Shown here piece by piece: positions 1 to 10,500 of a DNA stretch of 64,000 nt; positions within the stretch are counted from its first letter, which is position 1, and every line of letters starts with the position of its first letter. Position numbers and translations under genes: made by a program. Below the pieces are notes generated by a model. The model worked only from the letters and a program-made list of their open reading frames with translations, ran no database searches and had not been told where the DNA came from. The stretch comes from Aricia agestis (taxonomy: Eukaryota > Arthropoda > Insecta > Lepidoptera > Lycaenidae): the NCBI RefSeq assembly GCF_905147365.1, contig NC_056428.1, forward strand, positions 22,412,001 to 22,476,000, read 5' to 3'.

Positions 1-286
1 TAAACACCCAGAAAACAAAACTGGCTAAAATATACAAAAAAATAAATAAAACATAGGAACACAGCTCAAGCCTTGCTTTAATTCTTAATGAAAAAAGTAC
101 TTAAATCGGTTAAGGTTTGGAGAAGGAATCAGCGGACAACGAATCGATGATTTTCTGTTCTTTTATTAGAGCTTTTGTCGTGTTGTCTCTATCGCGCTCT
201 GCGGTGGGAGACTTGAGATTGGTGAGACAGCAATACATTTTCAAATACCTATTTTCAATTTCTCTCGCCGCTGGTGTATCCTCTTA
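1..286. repeat. Interspersed repeat, inverted partner of 57851-58132
   Basis: This stretch is nearly the exact reverse complement of 57851-58132, with about one mismatch per 15-20 bases. The match ends near the CCTCTTAA at 281-288. It touches the window edge, so the element may continue outside. No ORF or terminal repeat is visible. It is a dispersed repeat of unknown class. Confidence 0.75.
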
Positions 287-379
287 ACCTTCGAAGTATA
301 AAAGAGGTGTCAGGGGTGTTATAAGGCTAGCGTTTAATATGTGTGTGTGTTAGGGTTGCATGAGAGTGTTCTTAGCCGT

Positions 380-600
380 CATTATAAATTCGGAATTGTG
401 TCTATCTGTCTGTTTGTTACCTCTTCACGCCCAAACGGCTCAAACGATTTTAGTCGGTATGTAGGTTCTTTGAGTCCCGAGTAAGGACATAGGTTACTTT
501 TTATACCGAAAAATGTACGGTTCCCGCGCGATATACGAATTTTAGCGCAACAGTTGCGGCCGTCCTCTGGCAATTTATCATTATAAGCTCTATGAAAAAT
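380..600 (+). mobile_element. Helitron-like fragment, group G
   Basis: The segment runs TCATTATAAATTCGG, a TCTGTCTGTTTGTTACCTC run, GAGTCCCGAGTAAGGACATAGG and a CGGTTCCCGCGCGATA block. The same order occurs at 12127-12375 and 60502-60719, where CTAG ends are present. Here the 3' end is degraded after CAACAGTTGCGGCCG. It is non-coding. Confidence 0.5.
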
Positions 601-627
601 TCTAGGAAAACAAGCTTTTATTAACCT

Positions 628-800
628 CTAGCTGTCCCGGTGAACTTCGTGTCACTTTAAAACCTTCCCTGGACTTCTACGAATATTTTAAGACTAAAAT
701 CAGCCCAATCCGTTAAGCTGTTTTCGAGTTTTAGCGCGACTAACACAATTGAAAAAATGGATATTTTTATATATAAGATATGTATGTTTGTACTCTTCTT
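628..800 (-). mobile_element. Helitron-like 3' end fragment
   Basis: CTAG at 628-631 followed by CTGTCCCGGTGAACTTCGTG reads, on the minus strand, as an element ending ...CACCGGGACAG-CTAG, a common terminus of lepidopteran Helitron-like elements. The 5' boundary is not visible and 800 is a guess. There is no coding potential. Confidence 0.4.
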
Positions 801-1029
801 CGGGCTAAGCGTGTTTTTAGTTTTTTTTTGTATTAACATTTTATAGCCCTGATAATTTCAACACATCTGACAGAAACAACAAACGGCCACAGTGAAATAA
901 AACAGATTGCAAACTAAAATCATACTAAAGTAGGTTAGTAGTGAAAATTGATTGCATTGAACTGTTTTATACAACCAAAAATATGAACCTGAATAAGTAT
1001 AAGTACTTGAAAAACACAAAAAACAAAAA

Positions 1030-1175
1030 CACTAGACTTCGTTGTCTGTTCGTCTGTCTGTCTCCAGGCTGTATCTCAAGAACCGCGCAGGCTAGACAGT
1101 TGAAATTTTCACAAATTATGTATTTCTGTTGCCCCTATAATAACAATCACTAAAAACAAAATAAAGCAAATATTA
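1030..1175 (+). repeat. Interspersed repeat P (CTGTCTGTCTGTC / 'aagaaccgc' type), fragment
   Basis: It contains GACTTCGTTGTCTGTTCGTC followed by a block reading 'tatctcaagaaccgc...tagacagttgaaattttcacaaa'. Related blocks lie at 63905-64000 (same strand) and 35126-35580 (opposite strand, there with both ends), so this is a partial copy of that family. Confidence 0.5.
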
Positions 1176-1205
1176 AAAGGGGGCTCCCATACAACACCTC
1201 ACCGC

Positions 1206-1565
1206 CAGAGTAGACAGAATGATAGAGTATACCGACTTAGAACTGATGTTGAAATTTTTAAATTTGACGTATTATGACGAAAATCGTCGCCAGGGTTGTT
1301 AACTGTTACCTACGAATTTAAAACTATGACATATTCGCTGTTCGTGTTCCTCTTTGGTCGTATTGTTGTTTGTGTTTTGGCACATGCGATTAAAATTGAC
1401 AGAATCCAATTTTGAAATCTTTATTATAAATATTTAAAAATAAATTATATCAGCCAGCGCGAGGCACATTCCGTTCATAATCCTAGTGAAACCCGACGAA
1501 TTTGACAGATATTAAAACCTGTCCGTTTCTTTGCAGTCGAACAACTGGTAGTTATGTCTATTGTG
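1206..1565 (+). repeat. Repeat M, copy 1 (about 360 bp, MITE-like)
   Basis: This is one of three closely similar copies, with 18958-19315 and 24954-25304. All begin CAGAGTAGACAGAAT and end at GTTATGTCTATT(G/A)TG. The ends are weakly inverted (AGTAGACAGAA against AATAGACATAA), which suggests a non-autonomous DNA element. It abuts the mariner remnant at 1571, so it may have inserted into that element. Confidence 0.7.
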
Positions 1566-1570
1566 TCACC

Positions 1571-2184
1571 GCTGTGCCGGTATGTTCTCATTTTCAAACA
1601 CCCACGCACAAAATTGCTGTTCTTTTTCGGGTTCAAAACAACAAATCCGCGTTTCGTCTCCTGTGAAATTGTCATAAACAGCATTAGAATGTCCGTGGGC
1701 GTGCTTCAGTAGCATCTGTGGGCAGTGGGCACCATTCCACGCGAGCCCGTTTCTGCTCCGCTGTCAGTTCATGAGGGGTTCAACGACAACAAAGTTTCCG
1801 AACTCACAATTCTTCGTGTATTTTTTTTTTAATTTGACTCATACCAATCCCCAATAGTCCCCAAATTGTCTCATAGGCAATCTACGGGTTTTCTTCAATT
1901 AGCCGCTTAGCAGTAGCCACATTAATTTCGTTGACGGCAGTTGAAGGCCGCCCTTCACGAAATTCGTCATGTAAAGAAACTCGACTTCTCTCAAATTCAA
2001 TATACCATCTCCTCACGGTGCTCAAACAAGGTACTTCCCTCTCAAAAGCATTTTGAAGACAAGCAGCACAGTCTTGCGGAGAGAGAGAACTTTTAAAATC
2101 ATAAAAAATCATCGCTCTAAAATCTTTTCGACCTACTTCCAATTTCGTTGCGTACGTAGAATTTTGATGCGTGATAAAAAACAA
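1571..2184 (-). pseudogene. Mariner-type transposase, decayed and truncated
   Basis: The minus strand encodes a mariner-like N-terminal helix-turn-helix region at 1882-2184, with FRAMIFYDFKSSLS, STVRRWYIEFE and DEFREGRPSTAV. A stop follows EENP, and the reading continues to about 1810 in a recognisable form (IAYET-I-GLLGIGMSQIKK). Near 1640-1670 another frame gives YDNFTGDETRICCFEPEKEQ, matching the mariner region around the first catalytic Asp (usual TGDETW, here TGDETR). The second and third catalytic acids are absent because the copy ends at repeat M. Multiple stops and frameshifts make it non-functional. The family call is firm; the exact ends are not. Confidence 0.85.
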
Positions 2185-2289
2185 TTGACAAATGATTTCC
2201 CGCCAATTTTTTTTATATTGCTAGGAAGGTTGCAACGTTTAAAAAAATATAACATTCAAACCTCAAATAGTTCCGATTAGCTAGAAGTG

Positions 2290-3125
2290 CAAAACTTTGT
2301 GTGCCCCATGTATTATCTACTTCAAAATTGAGTTCCAAAATTTCACCCGAACATACATACTTACATACATACGGAGCAAGTTAAATAAAAGCTTTTAAAA
2401 TAAAAGCTTTTAATAAAATATCTCGTTGTAAGCTGACGTAGGCTGACGCTTTATTTTTACTGTAACATAGAAGTATTATTTCTATGGACGTCGCATCTCA
2501 CGAATTGACACAGATATGTGATACTAACAAAAAGTGACAGCTGATAATATGATGGGACAGCTTCGGACATGACTCGAAAGATAGATATTGTACTAAAATA
2601 CAGCCCCAAGCGCCAAGCCAGTAATCAATAATGTAAAAATGATCAGCAGAATGTGTTGCTATTTGCTAAGCGCCAATCTCATACAGCTGAACCGATTTTG
2701 CTAATCCTTTTTTGTTGTGTTATTATCGAATAATAAGGTTATTCGATAATATCAATAAGAATAAGATAATAATATAATAAGTATCGTATAATTTTAATAA
2801 AAAATTTGTGAGAATATGTAAAAGACAATGTAATTGTCTATACTTAGGAAGTGTTTGCCAAATGTTTCACTCAATTTATTTTTGTAACACGTGTTTCTCG
2901 CCGTGTATAATAATTTGTGAATTATTTTGTGAGAAATAAAGTCTTAAACCGAATATCAAGGTGCTCCCTCACCGGGAGCATTCGCTTGTAATGTAACGTT
3001 ACAGATAGTTGAGCATTGCAATGCGCACCTTGTATTGATACAAAACCGAGCATTACAATGCACACCTTGTAAAAAGTCGCACCTCGGTCAAAGTAGGTGT
3101 ATATTACTTAGTATATTTTATTATA
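2290..3125. other. AT-rich non-coding stretch
   Basis: I see no gene here. It holds a 12-bp-arm hairpin (ATTATCGAATAA, loop TAAGG) at 2721-2752. It also holds a two-copy direct repeat, GAGCATT(G/A)CAATGC(G/A)CACC, at 3011-3034 and 3048-3071. The GGGAGCATTCGCTTGTAATG block at 2974-2995 has a relative at 14065-14090. Confidence 0.5.
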
Positions 3126-3904
3126 TTGGTATTACATTAACAAAAGTGGTGATCTGATGAAGGATCCATAAGTAATCGAGGGAACTCCACAAAATTTATA
3201 GGGAAACATGTGGTGACTTCGGTTTCGTGAGAAGTATTCTAAGCATATGCTACCAACAAGTAAGATTTTGCACCGAGGTATACCTGGTATACCGTGGTTC
3301 GGAAGGTGCTGAGAGAACTCCTGATTCTTTATAGATACAAGTTTGGGAGTTTCGGCGTTGTAATATGTTTTAAGAACGGAAAGCATATGCTATTATTGCT
3401 ACTATGCAAATTACATTCATCATCATCATCATCACTACCGTATTATATTATGCATCGTCCTATGATTATGAGCCTATTATGACCCTGTTATTGGTACTTT
3501 TCATGGTCTTTTAGATCGAGACTCGAGTTTGTTGTTTGAAGAGTATGTTTGCATAAACGCACTAATCTCAGGAACTACAGGTCCGATTTAAAAACTTATT
3601 TCAGTATTAGATAGCTCATTTATCGAGTAAGGCTATATCTCTATCTTAGCGTGATAATTCACGCTAAGACTACGACTACGAATACGACCGAAGAAACTCA
3701 GGAAAATGTGGGAAAAACGGGGGAAATATTAGAAAGGGTTTATCTCACGAACTACTGGAGCAATTTTTATGGCATGGCAATATTTGGCATAGATATAGAG
3801 AAGACCACGTGAAGGGAGTAGGGACATAAGCTATTTTTATGGACAAATGTACGGTTTCCGTGTAATTCCTAATTTACGCGGGCGAAGCCGCGTGGGACAT
3901 CTAG
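3126..3904 (+). mobile_element. Helitron-like element, group B, 5'-truncated
   Basis: The 3' end is GCGGGCGAAGCCGCGTGGGACAT with CTAG at 3901-3904, a palindromic hairpin followed by CTAG and a T, as expected for Helitrons. The body matches 28126-29308 (opposite strand) and 9325-10000, including the GTGGTGATCTGATGAAGG and TACCGTGGTTCGGAAGGTGC blocks and a (CAT)n run at 3417-3435. The 5' end seen in the 28-kb copy is missing. It has no coding capacity. Confidence 0.75.
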
Positions 3905-3933
3905 TACGGTAGGTATATGAATAACAAAACAAC

Positions 3934-4137
3934 CCAAATCGCGTTCGGATTGGTAAAAAATGTTGTTAAGGGGGTGACAGACGTGCGAGTAGTCAGCAAA
4001 GAGCCTGGGGGCATGGTAATCCAGTGTGAGCGATTCTCGTCTGTCACCGACGCGAGCCGAGTAAGTTCGCGAACTTAAAACCCGCGTACTTAAAGTCCGT
4101 ACGTTCATCAGGCACTTTACCAATCCGAACGCGACTA
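3934..4137. mobile_element. Foldback MITE-like element
   Basis: AATCGCGTTCGGATTGGTAAA at the left is answered by TTACCAATCCGAACGCGACT at the right, giving a terminal inverted repeat of about 20 bp. The interior (GTGACAGACGTGCGAGTA ... GTAAGTTCGCGAACTTA) recurs in inverted orientation at 19385-19595. It is non-coding; the superfamily is unknown. Confidence 0.6.
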
Positions 4138-5175
4138 TTATTTCCAATCTTACCAAATACTGTAATATAAATAGCTGGATAAGTTTTAACTTTATTAATT
4201 AGAATTACAAACCCGTGGTCTAAGTTTTCAGATGCCATTAAAAAAAAGAGAAATAGTTTTCAAATAATATCCTCAAACCTGAAGCTAAAATTCGCCCCTT
4301 TTTTTAAAATTCAACTCCCCTTTAAAAACTGCTTGTTGCAGGAACAATATAAGAACAATGGCTGCAAGTGAATGAAATTAAACTTTGATCCGGCTGCAGC
4401 CGTAATCTTGTTAAGTATTGCAAAACTCCCAACCAACTTGTAATGAAAGTATTCAACTTTTATAGCTGTTTCGATTAAAAATCTATTATTTCTAAAATTA
4501 CTCGAGTCTTTCGAGGAAGAATGAAGATAGAGCATTGCTACGGTTTTTTAAGAATGCAATGTTATGACTTTTATTTCTCTCGCATTTTAAATTATTATTT
4601 ATTGTGGCTTCTTCTACGTCACTTGGTCGGATTATGTCATTTCAATATTAATTACTGTGATCTGTCAGCAAGGCTTGACATAATACGACCAAATTACGTA
4701 GGCGGTAGGTGCCGCCATTTGCCAATGAATCAACTTCCCTGATAGTAGATTTGCGCCAAGAAATTCTTAGATCTTGAGTGGTCGATTCAGACAATTTAAT
4801 TACAGCTATTGCTATTGTAATAAAACTCTTATAAGTAATATAACTAATATTATTATATATCCAAAATCAGAACTAACTTCGTCCTTATAGAATTTTTGGC
4901 TTATCAGTTATCAGTTTATCACTCCTAATATAAATTCACCACGCTCACGTTAAATTACATCCAAGTTTGCCATTCACTCAATCTAATTGTTCAACGTTGA
5001 CGATAACAGTGAAGTGACGTTCATTTATTTAGTTCGCTCTTTCGGTCTTCGACGTTTTCAGACGTAGACCTAGTGGATACAATCTATTCTAATTCAGAAA
5101 TCAGATGTAATTGTATTTAAAATATCTGACGTAAATAAAGTCTATAATTTTTGTACACTTTGAATTGCTGCTGTA
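4138..5175. other. Non-coding stretch with a MITE N remnant
   Basis: I see no gene. At about 4600-4748 there is a diverged copy of MITE family N, with ACTTGGTCGGATTATGTCAT, TTGACATAATACGACCAAAT and a GCCATTTGCCAATGAATCAA edge. Better copies are at 30630-30862 and 53378-53815. The remainder is AT-rich and unrecognised. Confidence 0.45.
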
Positions 5176-5177
5176 TT

Positions 5178-5262
5178 TTTAGGGTTCCGTAGTCAACAAG
5201 GAACCCTTATAGTTTCGGTCTACCCGTCCGTCTGTCCGTCTGTCTGTCCGCGGTTTTGCTCA
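5178..5262 (-). repeat. Repeat P terminal fragment
   Basis: TAGGGTTCCGTAGTCAACAA followed by GTCCGTCTGTCCGTCTGTCT is the reverse complement of the right end of the fuller copy at 35126-35580 (GGCTACGGAACCCTA). The region 5265-6030 beyond it shows nothing recognisable. Confidence 0.5.
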
Positions 5263-6033
5263 AAGCTGTAATTCGGCATGAATGCAGATATTAACGATGT
5301 CGACAAAATGGTATATAATATATAAATAAAAAGAATATGGTATCTCCCCTACACATCAAGCGGGGATGATTATTTTTTTCCGCGTCCACACGACCGTGTG
5401 GGGTATCGTTGGACAGGTTTTATAAAAATATTATGAGTATTCATATGTATATCATTTTCCGATGAAGGGATCTATTTATTAAACATAATAGTAATTTTTA
5501 AAACATAATATTATGAAAAATTATATTACTATTATAAATTTAGGTACCGTTTATACTCTTGCACGAACGTAAATCAAAATGGTAGGCACATGTTATGGTC
5601 AAACATGGCGCGGCACATGGATCGGCTAGACGGCATAATATTTCACATTCGACGGTCCACGCGGCTCCGCTCGTGTAAGGATTCCATGGGGACCAAACAT
5701 TTTTCCTCAAAAAAGTAGTCGATGTCTTTCCCGTGGTCCACACTACAAAGATGTTAAATTACATAAAAACAGATCCAGTATAATTGAGTTACATTGTCCT
5801 ACAAATAGAATAATCCTTATTTTAGGACCATCAAGTCAAAGTAGAAAGGAAAAATAGAAAGGATTTCCCTTTCTATTTCTGTTAGCTACCACTTTCAAGA
5901 TTCGCAGATGAAAATGTTGTTCGTCTTATCAAAATGAAACTACTCACAAAAAATTAGCTTGATAGTAATTAAAAAAAAATGGTCTACTACTAAACTACTA
6001 TAAAATGTTACTCCACTAATAAAATTTATACAG

Positions 6034-6110
6034 TGGCGGATTTACCAATAGGCTAATTAGGCTGGAGCCTAGGGCGGCAGATTTAGAGGGGCGGCAAATT
6101 TAGCTCCATT
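6034..6110 (+). mobile_element. hAT-like element end (fragment)
   Basis: It starts CAGTGGCGGATTTACCAAT and continues with a GGCTGGAGCCTAGGGCGGCA block, the style of a hAT-superfamily terminus (CAGTGGCG start). I did not find the opposite end, so this is only a fragment call. Confidence 0.4.
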
Positions 6111-6300
6111 TTTTATCTTACAGAAATAAAAAATCCCACCATAACATTTCTTGTAAAATATTGCCGAGACGACCACATAAGGTTTACGGTGAAAAAGATA
6201 TGAGATCTCATGTAGAGCCAAGCTTCTGAATCTACATGGCCTAACTCTACTAACCCTAACTTATACAAATTCTACATACCAGTAAATATATATGGCTTCG

Positions 6301-6302
<2 letters not shown>

Positions 6303-6387
<85 letters not shown>
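6303..6387. repeat. (TA)n microsatellite, about 42 units
   Basis: An uninterrupted run of TA dinucleotides covers about 85 bp. Its length is likely to vary between individuals and to be uncertain in the assembly. Confidence 0.95.
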
Positions 6388-6389
<2 letters not shown>

Positions 6390-6448
6390 ATCAGAAAAAA
6401 AAACAATCAAAACAACAACAGTCTGGTTGACAACTTGACAAGCTAAAG

Positions 6449-6860
6449 GCTGCGTTTCCACCATCGTGTTGCGAGGAATCAGGAATGTGTTTTTAAGATC
6501 CAATAGTCCCAATAGAATCGCTGCGCTAAGCGAGGTCACGTCAATGAAGCGATTCTATTGGTACCTCAAGAACACATTCCTCGCAACACATCTTTTTTTT
6601 ATGAAATAAGGGGGCAAACGAGCAAATGGGTCACCTGATGGAAAGCAACTTGCGTCGCCCATGGACACTCGCAGCATCAGAAGAGCTGCAAGTGCGTTGC
6701 CGGCCTTTTAAGAGGGAATAGGGTAATAGGCGAGGGAAGGGAAGGAAAGGGAATAGTTGAAGGTAGGGAAGGGAATAGGGTAGTGGTTAGGGGATTGGGC
6801 CTCCGGTAAACTCACTCACTCGGCGAAACACAGCGCTGGCTCTCTGGTGGAAACGCAGCT
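6449..6860. mobile_element. MITE with nested SINE-like insertion
   Basis: GCTGCGTTTCCACCA at the left is mirrored by TGGTGGAAACGCAGC at the right. An inner inverted pair also exists: GTTGCGAGGAATCAGGAATG near 6467 against ACACATTCCTCGCAACACAT near 6571-6590. The SINE-like copy at 6592-6840 lies just inside the right terminus, so the host element was about 160 bp before insertion. Non-coding. Confidence 0.75.
6592..6840 (-). mobile_element. SINE-like repeat S (LINE-3'-end related)
   Basis: The minus strand ends in a poly-A (here T8 at 6593-6600) after GGGGGCAAACGAGCAAATGG. Upstream it carries the CGTCGCCCATGGACACTCGC, GGCCTTTTAAGAGGGAATAG and GGCCTCCGGTAAACTCACTC blocks. Other copies are at 18268, 20565, 34747, 39775 and 54558. 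It is 5'-truncated relative to the 18-kb copy. Confidence 0.85.
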
Positions 6861-7399
6861 TAAGTCAAAGTTTTTAGGACTTTTACGAAGGAAGAGAATG
6901 CAAACTAACTAGTATAAGTAAAGTGTAAATATAAGCTTCTTTATTTAAAAAAAATCACACTTTAACGGTTGGTATCAGGGAATATGCAGAATGCCTAGGT
7001 AATGTGCACGTTAATATTTTCTGCATTCTAACGGTAACAAAATATAATATAAGAATTTATTTTTCATAGTTTATATGCCAGATACCTATACTTTTACAGA
7101 CGAAGCTACAGGAAAATCTCAGAGTGTTACTAAAACACAAACCTTAGATTTTTCTCTATTATTTGTATGAATTCGGCCACATTGCATATTTGTAGTCCAT
7201 GGTTATACCATATTATTATTTAGACAAGAGGATAAGTTTCAAAATACAAACTGTACTAAGTATGTTTTTTCATTCATTTTCAATCATCACCTTTTTGTAG
7301 ATATCTTCAAGTTTTAAGAAAACTACCTTTTTAATTACCCTTGACAATACAGAACTGTAATAATAATACTTTTTGTACCAATAATATCATCATATCATA

Positions 7400-7794
7400 T
7401 CTAAATATTTATACGCGAGCGAAAAACTTTGGAACCCTTTTTACGAAAAATACGGAAACGTAAAAGCATGAAATAGCGCGGAGTTGTAGTTTATATGGAG
7501 AAGGAGTGCATCAAGCTAATATTGTTTTGAAATTATGGTTTTTATCATACATTATTTTAATAAATAAAACATTACACACACTACAACGTGCACACTACCA
7601 TGTTTTGACTGATAAGCCTATACGTGACACGAATTATACTCTTTTGTTTATGATTAAAGTCTGTTGTCAAATTAAAAATGGATTGTTGTTTTTTTTATTA
7701 AATCTGAAATAGTCAATACTTTAAAGTTTAAACGGAGAGCCAAACGAAGAATATAATTTTTAAGGTCGAATTCCGACCATTGAGCGATTTCTAG
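7400..7794 (+). mobile_element. Helitron-like element, group C
   Basis: It begins near TCTAAATATTTATACGCGAGC and ends with hairpin GGTCGAATTCCGACC, ATTGAGCGATTTCTAG (CTAG 7791-7794). Its internal order (AAAACTTTGGAACCC, GAAGGAGTGCATCAAGCTAA, ACATTACACACACTACAACG) matches 8729-9218 and the minus-strand copies at 25451, 31546 and 36169. No ORF of note. Confidence 0.75.
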
Positions 7795-8299
7795 TTAGTT
7801 TAAATATGTCTTATCCTTTGAAGACGAATATTGTGGAATTTAATTAAAGATTTAACAACGAGGACAGAGGGACCTTTCTACAAATATTTGAGTTTAAACC
7901 TCATTTAAATTCAATTCCCAGCCAACACACCTGCTAGTTTGTTAAAAGTTGCGTTCATTTTCAATCCTGGTATACCTGGTTTATTGTTATTAATGTTAAC
8001 ATCTGTTTCAATTAGTTTTCCTAGGTTTTACAGTACCTCGACTTTGTGGCTTCGCCTGTATAAAATACAATTTGCACAATATTTAATAAACTTTTTTTTT
8101 GGAAAAAATGTCTTTTTCAGGATACACCTTCACCATAAAAGGAAAAATCCTACGTTCTTTCGGGCCTAATACCAAATTTCAGCAAAATTGGTTCAGCAGT
8201 TTGGACGTGAAGAAGTAACAGAAAGACAGACATACACACTTTCATATTTATAATAAAATGGTACTCATAATAAATATAATGTATCCCGACACCGGTGTC

Positions 8300-8624
8300 C
8301 ATGGGCGTACCGAGGGGGGGAGGGGGGGGGGGGGGGGCAGCTGCCCCCCCCCCCCCCCTGGATCATGTTGACGTCCCTACTAAGTATATTATCTAGTACT
8401 TTTATCTATAAAAATTAAAAATTAAGAAACCGAATTCTTGCCATTTGTTTGCTATACAATATTTTTACAAATAAAATTATTAATTTTTTATTCTTTATAA
8501 ACACCTAGCTTATAAAAAATCTGATTTGCCCCCCCTGGCCCAGAACCTGGGTAATTTTCCCCCTCCTGGCCCAGAATCTGGGTAATTTGCCTCCCCCCTG
8601 GCCCAGAACCTGGGTACGCCTATG
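8300..8624. mobile_element. hAT-like foldback element with 8-bp target duplication
   Basis: The element starts CATGGGCGTACCGAGG and ends CCTGGGTACGCCTATG, a 16-bp terminal inverted repeat with two mismatches. It is flanked by exact 8-bp direct repeats CCGGTGTC at 8292-8299 and 8625-8632. The left interior is an almost pure G tract then a C tract (8311-8360) forming a palindrome. The right interior holds three tandem units of about 37 bp containing GGCCCAGAA(C/T)CTGGGTA. The 8-bp duplication suggests the hAT superfamily. The target, AATGTATCCCGACACCGGTG at 8278-8297, is itself a terminus of the element type seen intact at 45503-45926. Confidence 0.8.
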
Positions 8625-8657
8625 CCGGTGTCAGATCTGTTAATGTCATTAATCATG

Positions 8658-9309
8658 ATCCCCCTTACTAATAAACGCTGTACATTAAGCTTTGAATAGT
8701 TATACAGTGTTTTGTCTTCTTCAATCTATCTATATATTAATACGTGAGCCAAAAACTTTGTATCCCTTTTGAGGAAAAACGGGGAAACGTAGGTGAATGA
8801 AATTTTGCACAGTTATAGTTTACATGGTGAAGGAGTGCATCGAGCTAATGTTATTTTGAAATCAAGCCTTTACTCATATATTTTTAACAAATAAAACATT
8901 ACACACACTACAACACACACACTAGGAAAAATGACAGATTTTTGAGTGACAAGCCTATACATACGAATTATACTTTTTTATTTATGGTTGAAGTCTGAAT
9001 GACAACAAGGTGACAAATTGAAATTAATGGATTATAGTTTTTTTATTGAATCTTAGCTACTATTAGACAATGCTTACACGGCCAGTCTGAGATCAGCTGA
9101 GTCCCAGAGACAAGAGTTGAAAAAAATATGATAACGTCAATATTTTTTACAAAATATAGATAGTAGTCGTAATGCCGTTGAAACTAAGGTCGAATTTCGA
9201 CCATTGGGCGATCTCCAGTCCAATTGAAAATGTCACTTGTGTGACAGGAAGTAGCAAAACACTGTATAACTATTCAAAGCATAAACAACGTTTATTAGTA
9301 AGGGGGGAT
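8658..9309. mobile_element. MITE split by a Helitron
   Basis: ATCCCCCTTACTAATAAACG at 8658 continues to a GAATAGTTATACAGTGTTTT block ending near 8714. The reverse complement of both blocks is found at 9257-9309. Between them sits the group C Helitron at 8729-9218. Removing it leaves a foldback element of about 160 bp. Superfamily not determined. Confidence 0.7.
8729..9218 (+). mobile_element. Helitron-like element, group C (nested)
   Basis: The 5' end reads TCTATATATTAATACGTGAG. The 3' end has hairpin GGTCGAATTTCGACC, then ATTGGGCGATCTCCAG (CTAG changed to CCAG). The flanking bases are A (8728) and T (9219), the expected Helitron A|T target. The interior includes GGAGTGCATCGAGCTAATG and TGAGATCAGCTGAGTCCCAG, shared with the other C copies. 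Confidence 0.8.
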
Positions 9310-9324
9310 ATAATATCCTACTAA

Positions 9325-10000
9325 TCCTACTAATATTATAAAGGCGAATGTTTGTTTGGATGTATGGATTTTCTATAAATTTTATTCTAAGCATATGCTA
9401 CCAACAAGTAAGATTTATACCGAGATATACCTGGTATACCGTGGTTCGGAAGGTGCTGAGAGAACTCCTGATTCATTATAGATACAAGTTTGGGAGTTTC
9501 GGCGTTGTTTTAAGAACGGAAAGCATATGCTACTATGCAAATTACATTCATCATCATCATCATCACTATCATATTATACCTACCATTTCATAGTCTTTTA
9601 GATCGAGACTCGAGTTTGTCAAGCGATAATTAAAAAAAAACTATACCTACCTAATATTATAAACCTGAAGAGTATGTTTCCTTGAACGCGTCAATCTCAG
9701 GAACTATAGGTCCGACTTAAAAACTTATCTCAGTGTTAGATAGAACGCCAACAAACTGAAATGCAGTTTGGCGGTTTTTAGGATAAGGACATAATGTTGT
9801 AAAATAATGTAATAAATACTTAAAAAAAGATAATTTATCGAGTAAGACTATAGGCTATATTATATTATCACGCTAAGACTAATACGACCGAAGAAACTCA
9901 GGAAAATGTGGGAAAAACGGGGGAAATATTTTTTATGGGAAAATGTATGGTTTCTGTAAAATTCCTAATTTACGCGGGCGAAGCCGCGCGGGACATCTAG
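9325..10000 (+). mobile_element. Helitron-like element, group B, both ends present
   Basis: It begins TCCTACTAATATTATAAAGG and ends with hairpin GCGGGCGAAGCCGCGCGGG, ACAT and CTAG at 9997-10000. It contains a (CAT)n run at about 9549-9567 and the GTATACCGTGGTTCGGAAGG block. It appears complete but lacks the 5' interior found in the 28-kb copy, so it is an internally deleted derivative. Short ORFs inside are not conserved between copies. Confidence 0.8.
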
Positions 10001-10029
10001 TCATAGCATATTTTATCGACAAATTGTCT

Positions 10030-10500
10030 CATAAGTTTATAACCGACTTCCAAAAAGAATGAGGTCATACGTTTGGCTGTGGATATATATATTTTTTATG
10101 TTCAACGATTACTCCGCCGTTTGTGAACCGATTTTAATTTTTTTAGGTTTCACTCCAATTTGGTGCTATGTTCACAAAAGTGGTGACCAAGTGGTGTTCA
10201 CAAAGATGATGAGATCCGCGAGTAATCGAGGGAACTCCATAAATTTATATGGAAACATAATATGGCGATTTTACTTTTATGAGTAATATCCTTAGCTTAC
10301 TTTTTGGTAGCACAATTTCAAAAAAGTAAGAGTTTGCACCAAGGTATGCTATGGTTCCGTAGACACTAAGAGAACTCCGGATTCCTTATAGATACAAGTA
10401 TGAGGGTTGGGGCGCTGTTTTAAGAGCTGAAAGTATATGTTACTATTTAAAATTGAAATTACATTCATCATCATCAAAAAAAAATCGATTTCACTATCCA
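10030..10500 (+). mobile_element. Group B Helitron interior fragment
   Basis: The order AACCGACTTCCAAAAAGAAT, GATTACTCCGCCGTTTGTGA, CACAAAAGTGGTGACC, CGAGGGAACTCCATAA and (ATC)n matches the interior of 28126-29308 (reverse strand). Neither terminus is present. It lies right after the B element ending at 10000 but is not continuous with it. Confidence 0.65.
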
